64,000 nucleotides of DNA, taken from SFHK01 sp964554795 (GTDB lineage Bacteria > Bacillota > Clostridia > Christensenellales > Aristaeellaceae). Of this stretch, positions 57,479 to 64,000 are shown piece after piece (the first letter of the stretch is position 1; each line of letters opens with the position of its first letter). The stretch covers positions 1 to 64,000 of the forward strand of contig CAZKQB010000002.1 in assembly GCA_964554795.1 (NCBI GenBank), given 5' to 3'. The notes beneath the pieces are model-generated. The model was given only the letters and a program-made list of their open reading frames with translations. It was not told the origin of the DNA and did not search any database. The position numbers and the translations under genes are program-made.

Positions 57479-58525
57479 CTATTTCGTATATTCCTCTTCG
57501 AACGCCTGCCACGGAATCTCTGATGCGGGCTTGCCATGGTTAATCACGTCGTCGCAATGCAGAAGCAGCGGGAAATCCGCAGCATTCAGCTCGCCTCTTT
57601 CGATACGCACGCGAATTGCCTGCGCTGCGCGCGAAGCGATTACGATAGACTCCAGCGTCACGCCCTTCAGCGCCGCCTTCGCCGCCTCGAACGTCATGCC
57701 ACGCCCAAGCAACGTTCCCATCATTCTCGTACGTCCGCCATACACGGTTACATACAGGTCGCCCGCCCCAAAGATGATGTTGTCGTCCGAAACACCAACT
57801 GCCTTCAGAACGCGCCTCATTTCCTTTACGCCCTGCCCAAACAGCGCTGCCTGCGAATTATAATGCAGCTTACCTTCCTCGCCCTCGCGCTTCTCCGACA
57901 TGCCAACAGCCAGTGTCACGCCCAGTGCATAGGCATTCTTCAGCGCCACCACGCATTCCAAGCCCATCACATCCGTCGATACGCTAATGTGATAGTAATC
58001 AGTGCGCAGCATTTCGCGCAGCTTTTTCAGAAGCTCCATATCGTCGCCGCAGAAGCATACCGTCGTGGGATCGTGATCCGCCAGCTCATAGGCCGTGCAG
58101 GGGCCGCCCACGGCATTCAGCGACAGCCTACGATTCGGAAGCCTTCTGCGATACAGCTCCGGATAGGAAATCAGCGTGCCGTCCGGCAAATTTACAAGCC
58201 CCTTGGTGATGCTGAGCACGGGCAACGTCTCCGGAATCACCGGCAACACGTTCTCCGAAAACCAATCCACTCCGAAACTGCTCACGCCGCCGATCATCAG
58301 ATCCGCGCCCTTCAGCGCCTCGCCCATTTCCTCAAAAGGATAGAATTTCACGCCCTCCGGAAGCGTGCGCTTCAGGTTCAGGTGATACCTGTCCACCTTC
58401 AGGCGCTCGATGATTTCACGATCCAGCGGCGTGCCGACAATGCGCACATCATGACCGTTGCTACGCGCCGGAAAGCTCATGGCCGAGCCCATCTGCCCGG
58501 CACCGACAATTGTAATCAAGCTCAT
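57479..58525 (-). CDS. GpsA-family NAD(P)-dependent glycerol-3-phosphate dehydrogenase
   Basis: The product is 348 aa. The N-terminal Rossmann motif is VGAGQMGSA (residues 7-15). Conserved GpsA-type segments follow: LSITKGL, NAVGGPCTAYELA, DVMGLECVVALKNAYALGVTLA (catalytic Lys region) and FGAGDLYVTVYGGRTRMMGTLLGRG. It would reduce dihydroxyacetone phosphate to glycerol 3-phosphate for phospholipids. Several positions differ from housekeeping GpsA (for example GGPCTAYELAD for GPSFAxE), so it may be a paralogue with another substrate. Confidence 0.78.
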   Translation of the reverse strand: MSLITIVGAGQMGSAMSFPARSNGHDVRIVGTPLDREIIERLKVDRYHLNLKRTLPEGVKFYPFEEMGEALKGADLMIGGVSSFGVDWFSENVLPVIPETLPVLSITKGLVNLPDGTLISYPELYRRRLPNRRLSLNAVGGPCTAYELADHDPTTVCFCGDDMELLKKLREMLRTDYYHISVSTDVMGLECVVALKNAYALGVTLAVGMSEKREGEEGKLHYNSQAALFGQGVKEMRRVLKAVGVSDDNIIFGAGDLYVTVYGGRTRMMGTLLGRGMTFEAAKAALKGVTLESIVIASRAAQAIRVRIERGELNAADFPLLLHCDDVINHGKPASEIPWQAFEEEYTK

Positions 58526-58636
58526 CTATCGTCCCTCATTTACATGTAATATAGAGCCATAAAGCGTACCAAGTATAGCACCGAACGAACGAATGATCAA
58601 GCAAAATTTCCACGCGCGCGATTTCGTACGTGCCTC

Positions 58637-58665
58637 TTGCCAAAGCCGCCCGACGGGCTTATAAT
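58637..58665 (+). promoter_or_regulatory. Promoter of the Cys-tailed acetyltransferase gene
   Basis: Plus strand: -35 TTGCCA (58637-58642), 17-bp spacer, perfect -10 TATAAT (58660-58665), 28 bp before the ATG. The spacer is a GC-rich inverted repeat (GCCGCCCGACGGGC). Confidence 0.7.
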
Positions 58666-58693
58666 GGAAGAAACACAGCATGGGAGGTTCATC

Positions 58694-59173
58694 ATGTACC
58701 GCGGAAAATTTCTTTCCAGCATGGACGATATCGACGCAGTTCTCACCGTGCGCGCACAGATTCCCGAATTCTCCGGCGCTGCGCGCGATCCGCAGGACGC
58801 AATGGCCTTTTACGCACTGGCCTTTGATGAAAACGACGTTCCCTGCGGCAGCGGCCGCCTGTACATCGATGCAAACAGTCACTTTCGCATTGACCGCCTT
58901 GGCGTGCTGCCCGATCGACGCGGACATTATCTGGGAGACCTGCTTGCCCGGATGCTACTCTATCGCGCCCAACAGCTGAATGCTGCGTCCGTGTATGCCG
59001 ATGTTCCGTTCGCCGTCGCGCCCTTTTTCGCCCGCTACGGCTTCTCTCGCCTCGATTCCTCAGGCGACAATCCTGTAGCCATGAAGGTCTGCTCCGATGG
59101 CATTTGCCTTAAAGGCAGCTGCTCAAAGGGCTCAGCCGGCTGCTCCGGCGACTGCGCCAACTGTAAACGCTGA
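58694..59173 (+). CDS. GNAT acetyltransferase with cysteine-rich C-terminal tail
   Basis: The product is 159 aa from ATG 58694 with GGGAGG upstream. The first ~130 residues are a GNAT domain: VRAQIPEFSGAARDPQDAMAF start region, then FRIDRLGVLPDRRGHYLGDLLARML as the acetyl-CoA loop and VPFAVAPFFARYGF as the final strand-helix. The last ~30 residues are unusual, with seven Cys including CLKGSC and CSGDCANC, probably a metal-binding tail. The tail could sense or bind metal (Zn, Cu or Fe), or target the protein. A bidirectional terminator follows. Confidence 0.78.
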   Translation: MYRGKFLSSMDDIDAVLTVRAQIPEFSGAARDPQDAMAFYALAFDENDVPCGSGRLYIDANSHFRIDRLGVLPDRRGHYLGDLLARMLLYRAQQLNAASVYADVPFAVAPFFARYGFSRLDSSGDNPVAMKVCSDGICLKGSCSKGSAGCSGDCANCKR

Positions 59174-59176
59174 AAC

Positions 59177-59222
59177 ACAAAACGCCTCTGGAAGAAAAGT
59201 CTCTTCCAAGGGCGTTTTGCGT
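59177..59222. terminator. Bidirectional intrinsic terminator
   Basis: A long hairpin (AAAACGCC at 59179-59186 with GGCGTTTT at 59211-59218, plus an inner TGGAAGA/TCTTCCA pairing) separates the convergent acetyltransferase and SIMPL genes. It supplies T-tracts in both directions. Confidence 0.8.
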
Positions 59223-59229
59223 TTGTTCG

Positions 59230-59943
59230 TTATTCCGCTTCAAACACGATGGAAACGCTTGCGCTCACCTTCAGCTTGGATGCCTGCACCAGCGTACCCG
59301 CGGCGTCGGCACTTTCCTGCGTTACGGCGTTCTTGTAAAACGCGTTCACGCCGCTGTCACCGCTGTAGGAATACGATTCGGTTATTGTTTCAATACCGGT
59401 GATCTTGAGTCCGGCTGCTGTCGCCATAATCTCCGCCTTCCTGCGGGCATCCTTCACGGCAGCCGTCAGCGCCTCGGCCGAGGCCGCCTCCGTATCGGAG
59501 GCCGAAAATTCAATGTCATTCAGCGTGTTTGCACCAGCACCGAAGGCAAGGTCAATAATCGTGCCGACCATATCCATGTCGGTCGTCCGAATGGCCAGAT
59601 AAGAGCTGGCGTTGTACGCTGTCAGCTGCTCTACGTCCTTCGAATAGTCATAAACGGCATAAATGCGCAGACGGTCGGTATTGATGTCCTCTTTCCTGAT
59701 TCCGCTTTCTATTAGAACCATGCGGATTCTTTCGATGGTCGCGTTCACAGTGTTCTGCGCCTCAAGCACGTCCTTGTTCTGCGTCGTAATGCCTAACGTG
59801 ACCACCGCTGTATCCGCAGCCACAAGCAGCTCGCCGCTTCCGTTCACGGTGATTTCCGTCTTGTCCTTTCCATCTGCGCAGGCCGTGAAGACCATGAGCG
59901 CCATCAGGCAGACAAGCAAAAGAAGCTTCAAGAATCTCTTCAT
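59230..59943 (-). CDS. Exported SIMPL-domain (DUF541) protein
   Basis: The product is 237 aa with a signal peptide (MKRFLKLLLLVCLMALMVFTACA); the Cys in FTAC might make it a lipoprotein. The SIMPL pattern is clear: ITVNGSGELLVAADTAVVTLGITTQ at the start, TDRLRIYAVYDY in the middle, and AVKDARRKAEIMATAAGLKITGIETITE near the end. The family includes BP26/OMP28 and is associated with envelope or oxidative stress, without a known enzymatic activity. It follows the anti-sigma gene by 13 bp, so it is probably an extracytoplasmic member of the ECF-sigma operon. Confidence 0.87.
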   Translation of the reverse strand: MKRFLKLLLLVCLMALMVFTACADGKDKTEITVNGSGELLVAADTAVVTLGITTQNKDVLEAQNTVNATIERIRMVLIESGIRKEDINTDRLRIYAVYDYSKDVEQLTAYNASSYLAIRTTDMDMVGTIIDLAFGAGANTLNDIEFSASDTEAASAEALTAAVKDARRKAEIMATAAGLKITGIETITESYSYSGDSGVNAFYKNAVTQESADAAGTLVQASKLKVSASVSIVFEAE

Positions 59944-59956
59944 TCGTTCTCACCTC

Positions 59957-61282
59957 TTACCTTTTCTTTTTTCGAATTACGTAGACGACTGCGCCTACAA
60001 GAATTCCGACGACGATCAGAATGCCCGCCACCGGCGCAATCACCGCCAGCGACACGACCATATCCCGGAAGAACTCACCCACCGCATGCAACGACTGCTG
60101 AAAGCCCGAACGGCTGCGCTCTCCCAGCGTGGGCTCCCTCGTAGGCTCCGGCGCAAACTGGCTTTTCTCCCAAAGCGTCATGTGCACAGTAGCATAAGAT
60201 ACGTCCCAATCGTACCGGTTCAAAAGCTTTTGCAGCTCGTCAATCGCGGCATAAGCCTCCTCCAGCTGATCGTTCAGCGTCTGAAGCTCGTCGCCCTGCG
60301 CCTCAGGAATCAGCTGATTCAGCCGCGCGACAATCGCCTGCTGCGTTTCAAGCCTTGCCCCTGCATCGTAGTAGAAGTCCGCTACATCATCCGCCGTAGA
60401 CTCCAGAGAAAGGGTGGTTCCAACGTCATCCAATGCGGTTACAAACTCATCCAGCCGTTCCGCCGGAACGCGAATCTCGCTCGTCAGGCAGCGCACGTCA
60501 TCGTCCTGCGTCAGCAGGTCAGAAGCAAAATAACCGTCGTATTCGCTCACAAGCGCCTTCAGCGTATCGCGCTCCTGATCGAAATTTTCCGTTTCCGCTT
60601 CGCGGTTTGCGCCATACACCAACAACGGAGCCGTCGGCTTCGGTGCCTCCTCCTGCGTGGCCAGCCTCGTCATGACAACAGACTCATCCGCATTCGCATC
60701 CGGCATACCGGCGGCGCTTCTCTTCGCGGCGCTCTCGTCTTCCGAAACGGTACCGGCAGTCTTCTGCTGCTCGTCTCCATCTGTTTCAAACACGACCGAA
60801 GTTCCAGCGTCCGACGCCATCCGCACGACTTCTGTCCGGTCACCCTGATTGGCTGCAATTCGCCGCACCATCGACGCGTCCGCCGCAGCGTATGTATTGC
60901 CAAGCGCTTCGTTCGGGCTCATCCGATTGGAAAACGCAGCCATGTCGGTTCCGCGCAGCGCAAACGTGCTGCCGATCATCACGACCAGTGCCGCGGCGAC
61001 GGTTCCAAGTGCGCGATACAGTTTTTTCCTCTTCTTTGCCGAAATCTCTTTTCTGACGGCGCGACGCCAGCCCGCCTGCACGTTCAAAGGCACAACAATT
61101 CCGTCATCCAATCCGTGCAGCATCCGAATCAGCTGCCTGCCCGCGTTCAGCGCCTCCGCACACTTCGCGCATTCATCTGCATGCGCTTCCAGTCGACGCA
61201 TTTCTTCTGCGCTGAGCGCGCCGTCCAGATACGCATCCAGCTGACTTGCAAACCTCTCGCAACTCATCTTCTGTTCCATCAT
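59957..61282 (-). CDS. Anti-sigma factor with zinc-finger (ZAS) and extracellular DUF4349-like domain
   Basis: The product is 441 aa. The N-terminal cytoplasmic ZAS motif H34-x3-C38-x2-C41 binds ECF sigma factors. A membrane helix (~88-108, LYRALGTVAAALVVMIGSTFAL) follows, then an extracellular domain. The latter (about residues 225-405) has the DUF4349 pattern with a coiled-coil centre (TQQAIVARLNQLIPEAQGDE). A second membrane helix (~408-432) lies near a basic C-terminus. It is encoded directly behind the sigma factor. The inference is that the extracellular domain senses envelope stress and releases the sigma factor. Confidence 0.85.
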   Translation of the reverse strand: MMEQKMSCERFASQLDAYLDGALSAEEMRRLEAHADECAKCAEALNAGRQLIRMLHGLDDGIVVPLNVQAGWRRAVRKEISAKKRKKLYRALGTVAAALVVMIGSTFALRGTDMAAFSNRMSPNEALGNTYAAADASMVRRIAANQGDRTEVVRMASDAGTSVVFETDGDEQQKTAGTVSEDESAAKRSAAGMPDANADESVVMTRLATQEEAPKPTAPLLVYGANREAETENFDQERDTLKALVSEYDGYFASDLLTQDDDVRCLTSEIRVPAERLDEFVTALDDVGTTLSLESTADDVADFYYDAGARLETQQAIVARLNQLIPEAQGDELQTLNDQLEEAYAAIDELQKLLNRYDWDVSYATVHMTLWEKSQFAPEPTREPTLGERSRSGFQQSLHAVGEFFRDMVVSLAVIAPVAGILIVVGILVGAVVYVIRKKKR

Positions 61283-61309
61283 TGGCCCCGCACCTCCTTT
61301 CTCGTATAG

Positions 61310-61888
61310 TTAGACGTTCCTGCGGTCAAATAGTTCCGTCTGTTCAGATAAAACATTTCGAAGTTTTTCACGCCCGCGACTGATTCGGCTTTTCACCGTG
61401 CCGACGTTCGCCTCCAGTATATCGGCGATTTCCTCGTAGCTGTAGCCCTGCACGTCGCGCAGCACGACAGCGGAGCGCATATCCTCCGGCAAAAGCTGAA
61501 TGGCTCTTGAAAGCGCGCGGCGTATCTCCGCGTTATCTGCGTGCTTTTCTGGCGAAGCATCCTCATCTGCGGGTGACCAGCCGATGTCCAGCAGTGCATC
61601 CAGCGACTGCGCCTGCCGTACCTTCTTTCGCCGAAGATTGTCAAGGCAGGTATTCATCGTGATTCGATAGGCCCACGTAGCAAATGAAGACTGACCCTTG
61701 AAGCTACCAAGGGCCTTATATATGCGCAGCATGGCGTCCTGCAGGCTATCCTGCGCATCCTCGCGATTGCCGCACATGCGTAGCGCAACCGCATACATGC
61801 GCGACTCGTGTTTTCCCATCAGCTGCTCAAAGGCATATGCATCGCCGCCGATGGCGCTTTCCACCAGCCGTTCCTCATCCGTCTGCAC
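61310..61888 (-). CDS. ECF-type RNA polymerase sigma factor
   Basis: The product is 192 aa. The start is the GTG at 61888, 8 bp after GGGAGGGG; an ATG 4 bp upstream is out of frame and soon stops. Region 2 (ESRMYAVALRMCGNREDAQDSLQDAMLRIYKALGSF and FATWAYRITMNTCLDNLRRKK) and region 4 (LPEDMRSAVVLRDVQGYSYEEIADIL, VGTVKSRISRGREKLRNVL) are standard for ECF sigma-70 factors. It is transcribed with its cognate anti-sigma and a SIMPL protein from a sigma-A-type promoter. No separate ECF-type promoter was identified by eye. Confidence 0.93.
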   Translation of the reverse strand: MQTDEERLVESAIGGDAYAFEQLMGKHESRMYAVALRMCGNREDAQDSLQDAMLRIYKALGSFKGQSSFATWAYRITMNTCLDNLRRKKVRQAQSLDALLDIGWSPADEDASPEKHADNAEIRRALSRAIQLLPEDMRSAVVLRDVQGYSYEEIADILEANVGTVKSRISRGREKLRNVLSEQTELFDRRNV

Positions 61889-61926
61889 CCATTTTCCCCT
61901 CCCGTCTCATTGGCATGCTTTTTGGT

Positions 61927-61955
61927 ATTATACACGCCATTTGTTTTTTTGCCAA
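61927..61955 (-). promoter_or_regulatory. Promoter of the ECF sigma operon
   Basis: Minus strand: -35 TTGGCA (61950-61955), 17-bp spacer, perfect -10 TATAAT (61927-61932), 39 bp before the GTG start. It is divergent from the tRNA-Leu promoter, and the two -35 boxes are only 4 bp apart. Confidence 0.8.
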
Positions 61956-61959
61956 GGGG

Positions 61960-61988
61960 TTGATTTTTTCCCCGACATATAGTATAAT
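61960..61988 (+). promoter_or_regulatory. Promoter of tRNA-Leu
   Basis: Plus strand: -35 TTGATT (61960-61965), 17-bp spacer, perfect -10 TATAAT (61983-61988), 22 bp before the tRNA 5' end. Confidence 0.8.
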
Positions 61989-62009
61989 AAAAATGTCGTT
62001 CATCGACAA

Positions 62010-62094
62010 GCCGGTGTGTTGGAATTGGCAGACGAGGCGGACTCAAAATCCGTTGGGCTAATCACCCGTGCGGGTTCGACCCCCGCCACCGGCA
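62010..62094 (+). tRNA. tRNA-Leu (anticodon CAA)
   Basis: An 85-nt class II tRNA: acceptor strands GCCGGTG (62010-62016) and CACCGGC (62087-62093) pair perfectly, followed by discriminator A. The anticodon loop CTCAAAA gives CAA. A long variable arm and a normal T-loop (GGTTCGACC) are present. CCA is not encoded and must be added after transcription. Confidence 0.95.
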
Positions 62095-62100
62095 TAAATA

Positions 62101-62138
62101 AGAGGTTCTCATGAAAATCGATGAGCGCCTCTTTTTTT
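62101..62138 (+). terminator. Intrinsic terminator of tRNA-Leu
   Basis: A stem AGAGG/CCTCT extended by CTCAT/ATGAG across a 2-nt internal loop, with a seven-T tail. It contains an ATG that would start the next ORF early, which argues against that start. Confidence 0.85.
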
Positions 62139-62149
62139 GTTGGAGGCAT

Positions 62150-63397
62150 ATGAAAAAACGCGTAAGCTGGGATTCACTTCTGCTTTGCTCGGCCTCGGGA
62201 AGCTATGTGCCCGTGGCCGACGGCGTTCGCGTGCTGTGCGTGGGCATCGTCATGTGGTTCCATATTTGGCAGCAGTCGTGGCTGAACCCTTCTGTCCTCG
62301 GAGAAGATTTCAATTGGCTGGTGCGCAGCGGCTATATGATGGTAGAGCCACTTCTGACGCTGAGCGGCTTTCTTCTCTTTCTCCCATGGGCCCGGGCTGC
62401 GGTTTCCGGCGCACCCTCGCCCTCCGCGCGCACATTTTATAAAAAACGCGCCGCGCGCATCCTGCCCAGCTATCTGCTGTGCGTGTTTGTCATGCTGTTT
62501 TGCGTAGCGCTGCCCCAGCACCAGTACGCCTCCTCTGCCGAAATGTGGAAGGATCTGCTGACTCACCTCACGTTTACAAACGTATTCTTTCCCGCAGCCT
62601 ACACCTATACCCGCCTGAACGTGGTTTTATGGACCGTGACGATTGAGGTGCAATTCTACCTTCTCTTCCCGCTGCTGGCGCGTGTGTTCCGCCGTTATCC
62701 CCTGCTTACCTACGCTGCCATGACTGCTGCTGCACTGGTTTTTCGCTTCGGCTATGCCGCGCAGCTTTCAGATACCACACATGTACTCAACCAGCTGCCC
62801 GCCATGCTGGACGTATTTGCAAATGGCATGCTCGCAGCCTATGCCTATCAGGCCGCCGCGCAGTCCTTTAAGCCCAATCGCGCCGCTTCGACGCTTCTGA
62901 CTCTTGTGTCCATCGCATGCCTGTACGGCGTCTGTCAGCTGGTCCGTGCGCAAACGCTTGCAAGCGCCGGTGATTACGCAGCCCTGCGCCTCGGACAGAT
63001 GCAGCGGCGATATGCAGTTTCATTTCTCACGTCAGTCTTTCTCGTTTCCGCGTCCCATGCGCTTCGGCCCTTCCAGTTCCTGTTCGGAAACCGTCTGATG
63101 CGCTTTCTGGCCTCCGTCAGCTTTCAGGTATACATCTGGCATCATCCACTGGCGCTGCAGCTGAAGTACTGGCGCTTCCCTTCCTATTCCGCCCCCACAA
63201 ATCCGCAATTCTATTCCGAGCCCCTCTGGCAGAGGCGCTATACACTCGTTTGCTTCCTTGGTACACTACTGCTTGCTACACTTGCCACCTATCTGTTTGA
63301 AAAGCCCCTTGCGCGCCTTTTCCTTCGTGATAAAAAGAAGAGCACCGGCGACGTCAGCCGTCAACCGGTGCATCCGCAGTCGGAAGACGAAGCGTAA
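62150..63397 (+). CDS. Acyltransferase-3 family membrane protein
   Basis: The product is 415 aa from ATG 62150, 5 bp after GGAGG; the in-frame ATG at 62111 lies inside the tRNA terminator. About ten membrane helices are present. Typical family features are the early DGVRVLCVGIVMWFH (conserved His), MVEPLLTLSGFLLFLPWAR and YKKRAARILPSYLLCV (the R-R-x-x-R-I-x-P segment), and FQVYIWHHPLALQL near the end. These enzymes acylate cell-surface polysaccharides, peptidoglycan or lipids. The target is unknown. The last 44 bp overlap the convergent histidine kinase gene. Confidence 0.88.
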   Translation: MKKRVSWDSLLLCSASGSYVPVADGVRVLCVGIVMWFHIWQQSWLNPSVLGEDFNWLVRSGYMMVEPLLTLSGFLLFLPWARAAVSGAPSPSARTFYKKRAARILPSYLLCVFVMLFCVALPQHQYASSAEMWKDLLTHLTFTNVFFPAAYTYTRLNVVLWTVTIEVQFYLLFPLLARVFRRYPLLTYAAMTAAALVFRFGYAAQLSDTTHVLNQLPAMLDVFANGMLAAYAYQAAAQSFKPNRAASTLLTLVSIACLYGVCQLVRAQTLASAGDYAALRLGQMQRRYAVSFLTSVFLVSASHALRPFQFLFGNRLMRFLASVSFQVYIWHHPLALQLKYWRFPSYSAPTNPQFYSEPLWQRRYTLVCFLGTLLLATLATYLFEKPLARLFLRDKKKSTGDVSRQPVHPQSEDEA

Positions 63398-64000
63398 ACG
63401 TGGAGCCCCTTCCGACCTCCGACTGCACGCCAATCGTGCCGCCCATCAGCTCCACGACCTTTTGAGCGATTGCGAGTCCCAGCCCTGTGCCCTTGGTGCG
63501 CATGCGTGATTTGTCCGCCTTATAAAACCGTTCCCAGATGTACGGCAAATCCTTCGGCTCGATCCCCGCGCCGTCGTCACGCACGGAAAGCTCTGCAAAC
63601 CGTCCGTTCCTTCGCGCACGAACCACGATATGCCCACCGCTCGGTGTAAAGCTGAGCGCGTTATCCAGCAGGATGATCAGCACCTGTATGATGCGCTCCT
63701 CGTTGCCCATGCATACCGTGCCCTCATCCGCATACACCGTCAGCTGAATTCCCGCGTCCTCAGCCAGTCTGGCCACGGATTCAACCGCGCGCTCCAGCAC
63801 CGGTTCCACGCGAATCACATCCAGCTCCATCTTCGCCCTGCCATCCTGCAGGCGTGAAAGATCAAGCATCTCTCCAATCAGCTTCTCAAGCCTTCGCGTT
63901 TCCTGATAGATCACCTGATAGCAATTGCTCTTTTCTTCGTCCGTTTCCAAAACGCCGTCCATCAACGGTTCCACCATACCGCGAATCCCGGTTAGCGGCG
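63354..64000 (-). CDS. Sensor histidine kinase, C-terminal part (runs past window end)
   Basis: About 215 residues are visible. The reading frame is open to 64000 and begins mid-protein at PLTGIRGMVEPLMDG, which is the end of the H-box; the phospho-accepting His itself is beyond the window. The ATPase domain is complete: N-box LLDNALSFTP, G1 DDGAGIEPKDLPYIWERFY, and G2 GTGLGLAIAQKVVELMGG. It ends with STFTLRLP plus a short tail. The HisKA-HATPase arrangement is that of PhoR/WalK-like kinases. The signal and partner regulator cannot be told. It is convergent with, and overlaps, the acyltransferase gene. Confidence 0.92.
   Translation of the reverse strand, partial: PLTGIRGMVEPLMDGVLETDEEKSNCYQVIYQETRRLEKLIGEMLDLSRLQDGRAKMELDVIRVEPVLERAVESVARLAEDAGIQLTVYADEGTVCMGNEERIIQVLIILLDNALSFTPSGGHIVVRARRNGRFAELSVRDDGAGIEPKDLPYIWERFYKADKSRMRTKGTGLGLAIAQKVVELMGGTIGVQSEVGRGSTFTLRLPTADAPVDG

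Noticed and set aside
57223..57543. Open frame in the gap upstream of the Sel1-Nudix gene
   Set aside because: It has no ribosome site, overlaps the end of the opposing dehydrogenase gene and shows no family resemblance.
59663..61309. A 548-codon plus-strand frame opposite the SIMPL and anti-sigma genes
   Set aside because: It runs antisense to two well-supported genes and is basic and repetitive, with no ribosome site.
62111..62149. Upstream ATG as start of the acyltransferase
   Set aside because: This ATG lies in the loop of the tRNA terminator. The ATG at 62150 has a GGAGG site.
1..64000. CRISPR arrays, insertion sequences, prophage genes, integrases, rRNA operons or origins
   Set aside because: No regularly spaced repeats, transposase or integrase motifs, phage structural genes, rRNA sequence or DnaA-box clusters were found on reading.

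Overview
The window reads as a chromosomal segment of a strictly anaerobic, spore-forming member of the Clostridia (Bacillota). Supporting signs are a bofA-type sporulation gene, two [FeFe]-hydrogenase family proteins, oxygen-sensitive Fe-S proteins throughout, sigma-A promoters with exact 17-bp spacing, strong GGAGG ribosome sites, a CIRCE operator and a tRNA-Leu without encoded CCA. GC is in the high fifties by rough hand count. The species cannot be named from the sequence alone.

Layout. 1-6.1 kb: tRNA-Gly (cut by the window edge), a secreted SH3-like protein, a UroD/MtaA-like protein, an unusual acetate-kinase homologue, a nitroreductase, an Eis-like acetyltransferase and a xylose-isomerase-like TIM barrel. 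6.2-11.7 kb (minus strand): a hydrogen operon with a small kinase, two thioredoxin-like [2Fe-2S] ferredoxins, a sensory PAS hydrogenase (HydS type), a SpoIIE/PP2C phosphatase and a group-B-like [FeFe] hydrogenase. 11.8-12.7 kb: a LysR regulator. 13.0-24.4 kb (plus strand): one long operon for malate dehydrogenase (LDH-like fold with an Arg selectivity residue), fumarase, HdrB, HdrC, HdrA, FlxD/MvhD, FlxC, FlxB, FlxA, FrdB, FrdA and a small PQ-loop-like membrane protein. 24.5-28.6 kb: small membrane and secreted proteins, an Lgt-family protein, an AraC regulator and a Gfo/Idh/MocA oxidoreductase. 28.6-35.4 kb: a lower-GC four-gene cluster (giant DUF5724/DUF4132-type protein, two small proteins, CPCC zinc-ribbon protein) bounded by near-identical 27-bp hairpins. 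35.4-47.5 kb: an eight-gene MoxR/DUF58/VWA/ABC cell-envelope operon. 47.7-64 kb: a second UroD/MtaA-like protein, htpG under a CIRCE box with a coupled acetyltransferase, a secreted propeller-like protein, a zinc-ribbon protein, an XRE regulator with 29-residue repeats, bofA, a Sel1-Nudix fusion, a GpsA-family dehydrogenase, an acetyltransferase with a Cys-rich tail, an ECF sigma / anti-sigma / SIMPL operon, tRNA-Leu(CAA), a membrane acyltransferase and the C-terminal half of a histidine kinase.

How it fits together. The central operon encodes oxaloacetate -> malate -> fumarate -> succinate and places a soluble two-subunit fumarate reductase in the same transcript as a complete FlxABCD-HdrABC flavin-based electron-bifurcation set. 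No membrane anchor for the fumarate reductase is present. The inference is a cytosolic complex in which NADH reduces fumarate and, by bifurcation, ferredoxin. The reduced ferredoxin could be used by the hydrogenase encoded just upstream on the other strand, whose operon carries its own redox/H2 sensor and phosphatase. The LysR gene between the two operons, transcribed divergently from the succinate operon, is the obvious candidate switch. This Flx-Hdr-Frd coupling is the most notable candidate new system in the window. It is inferred from gene content and order only.
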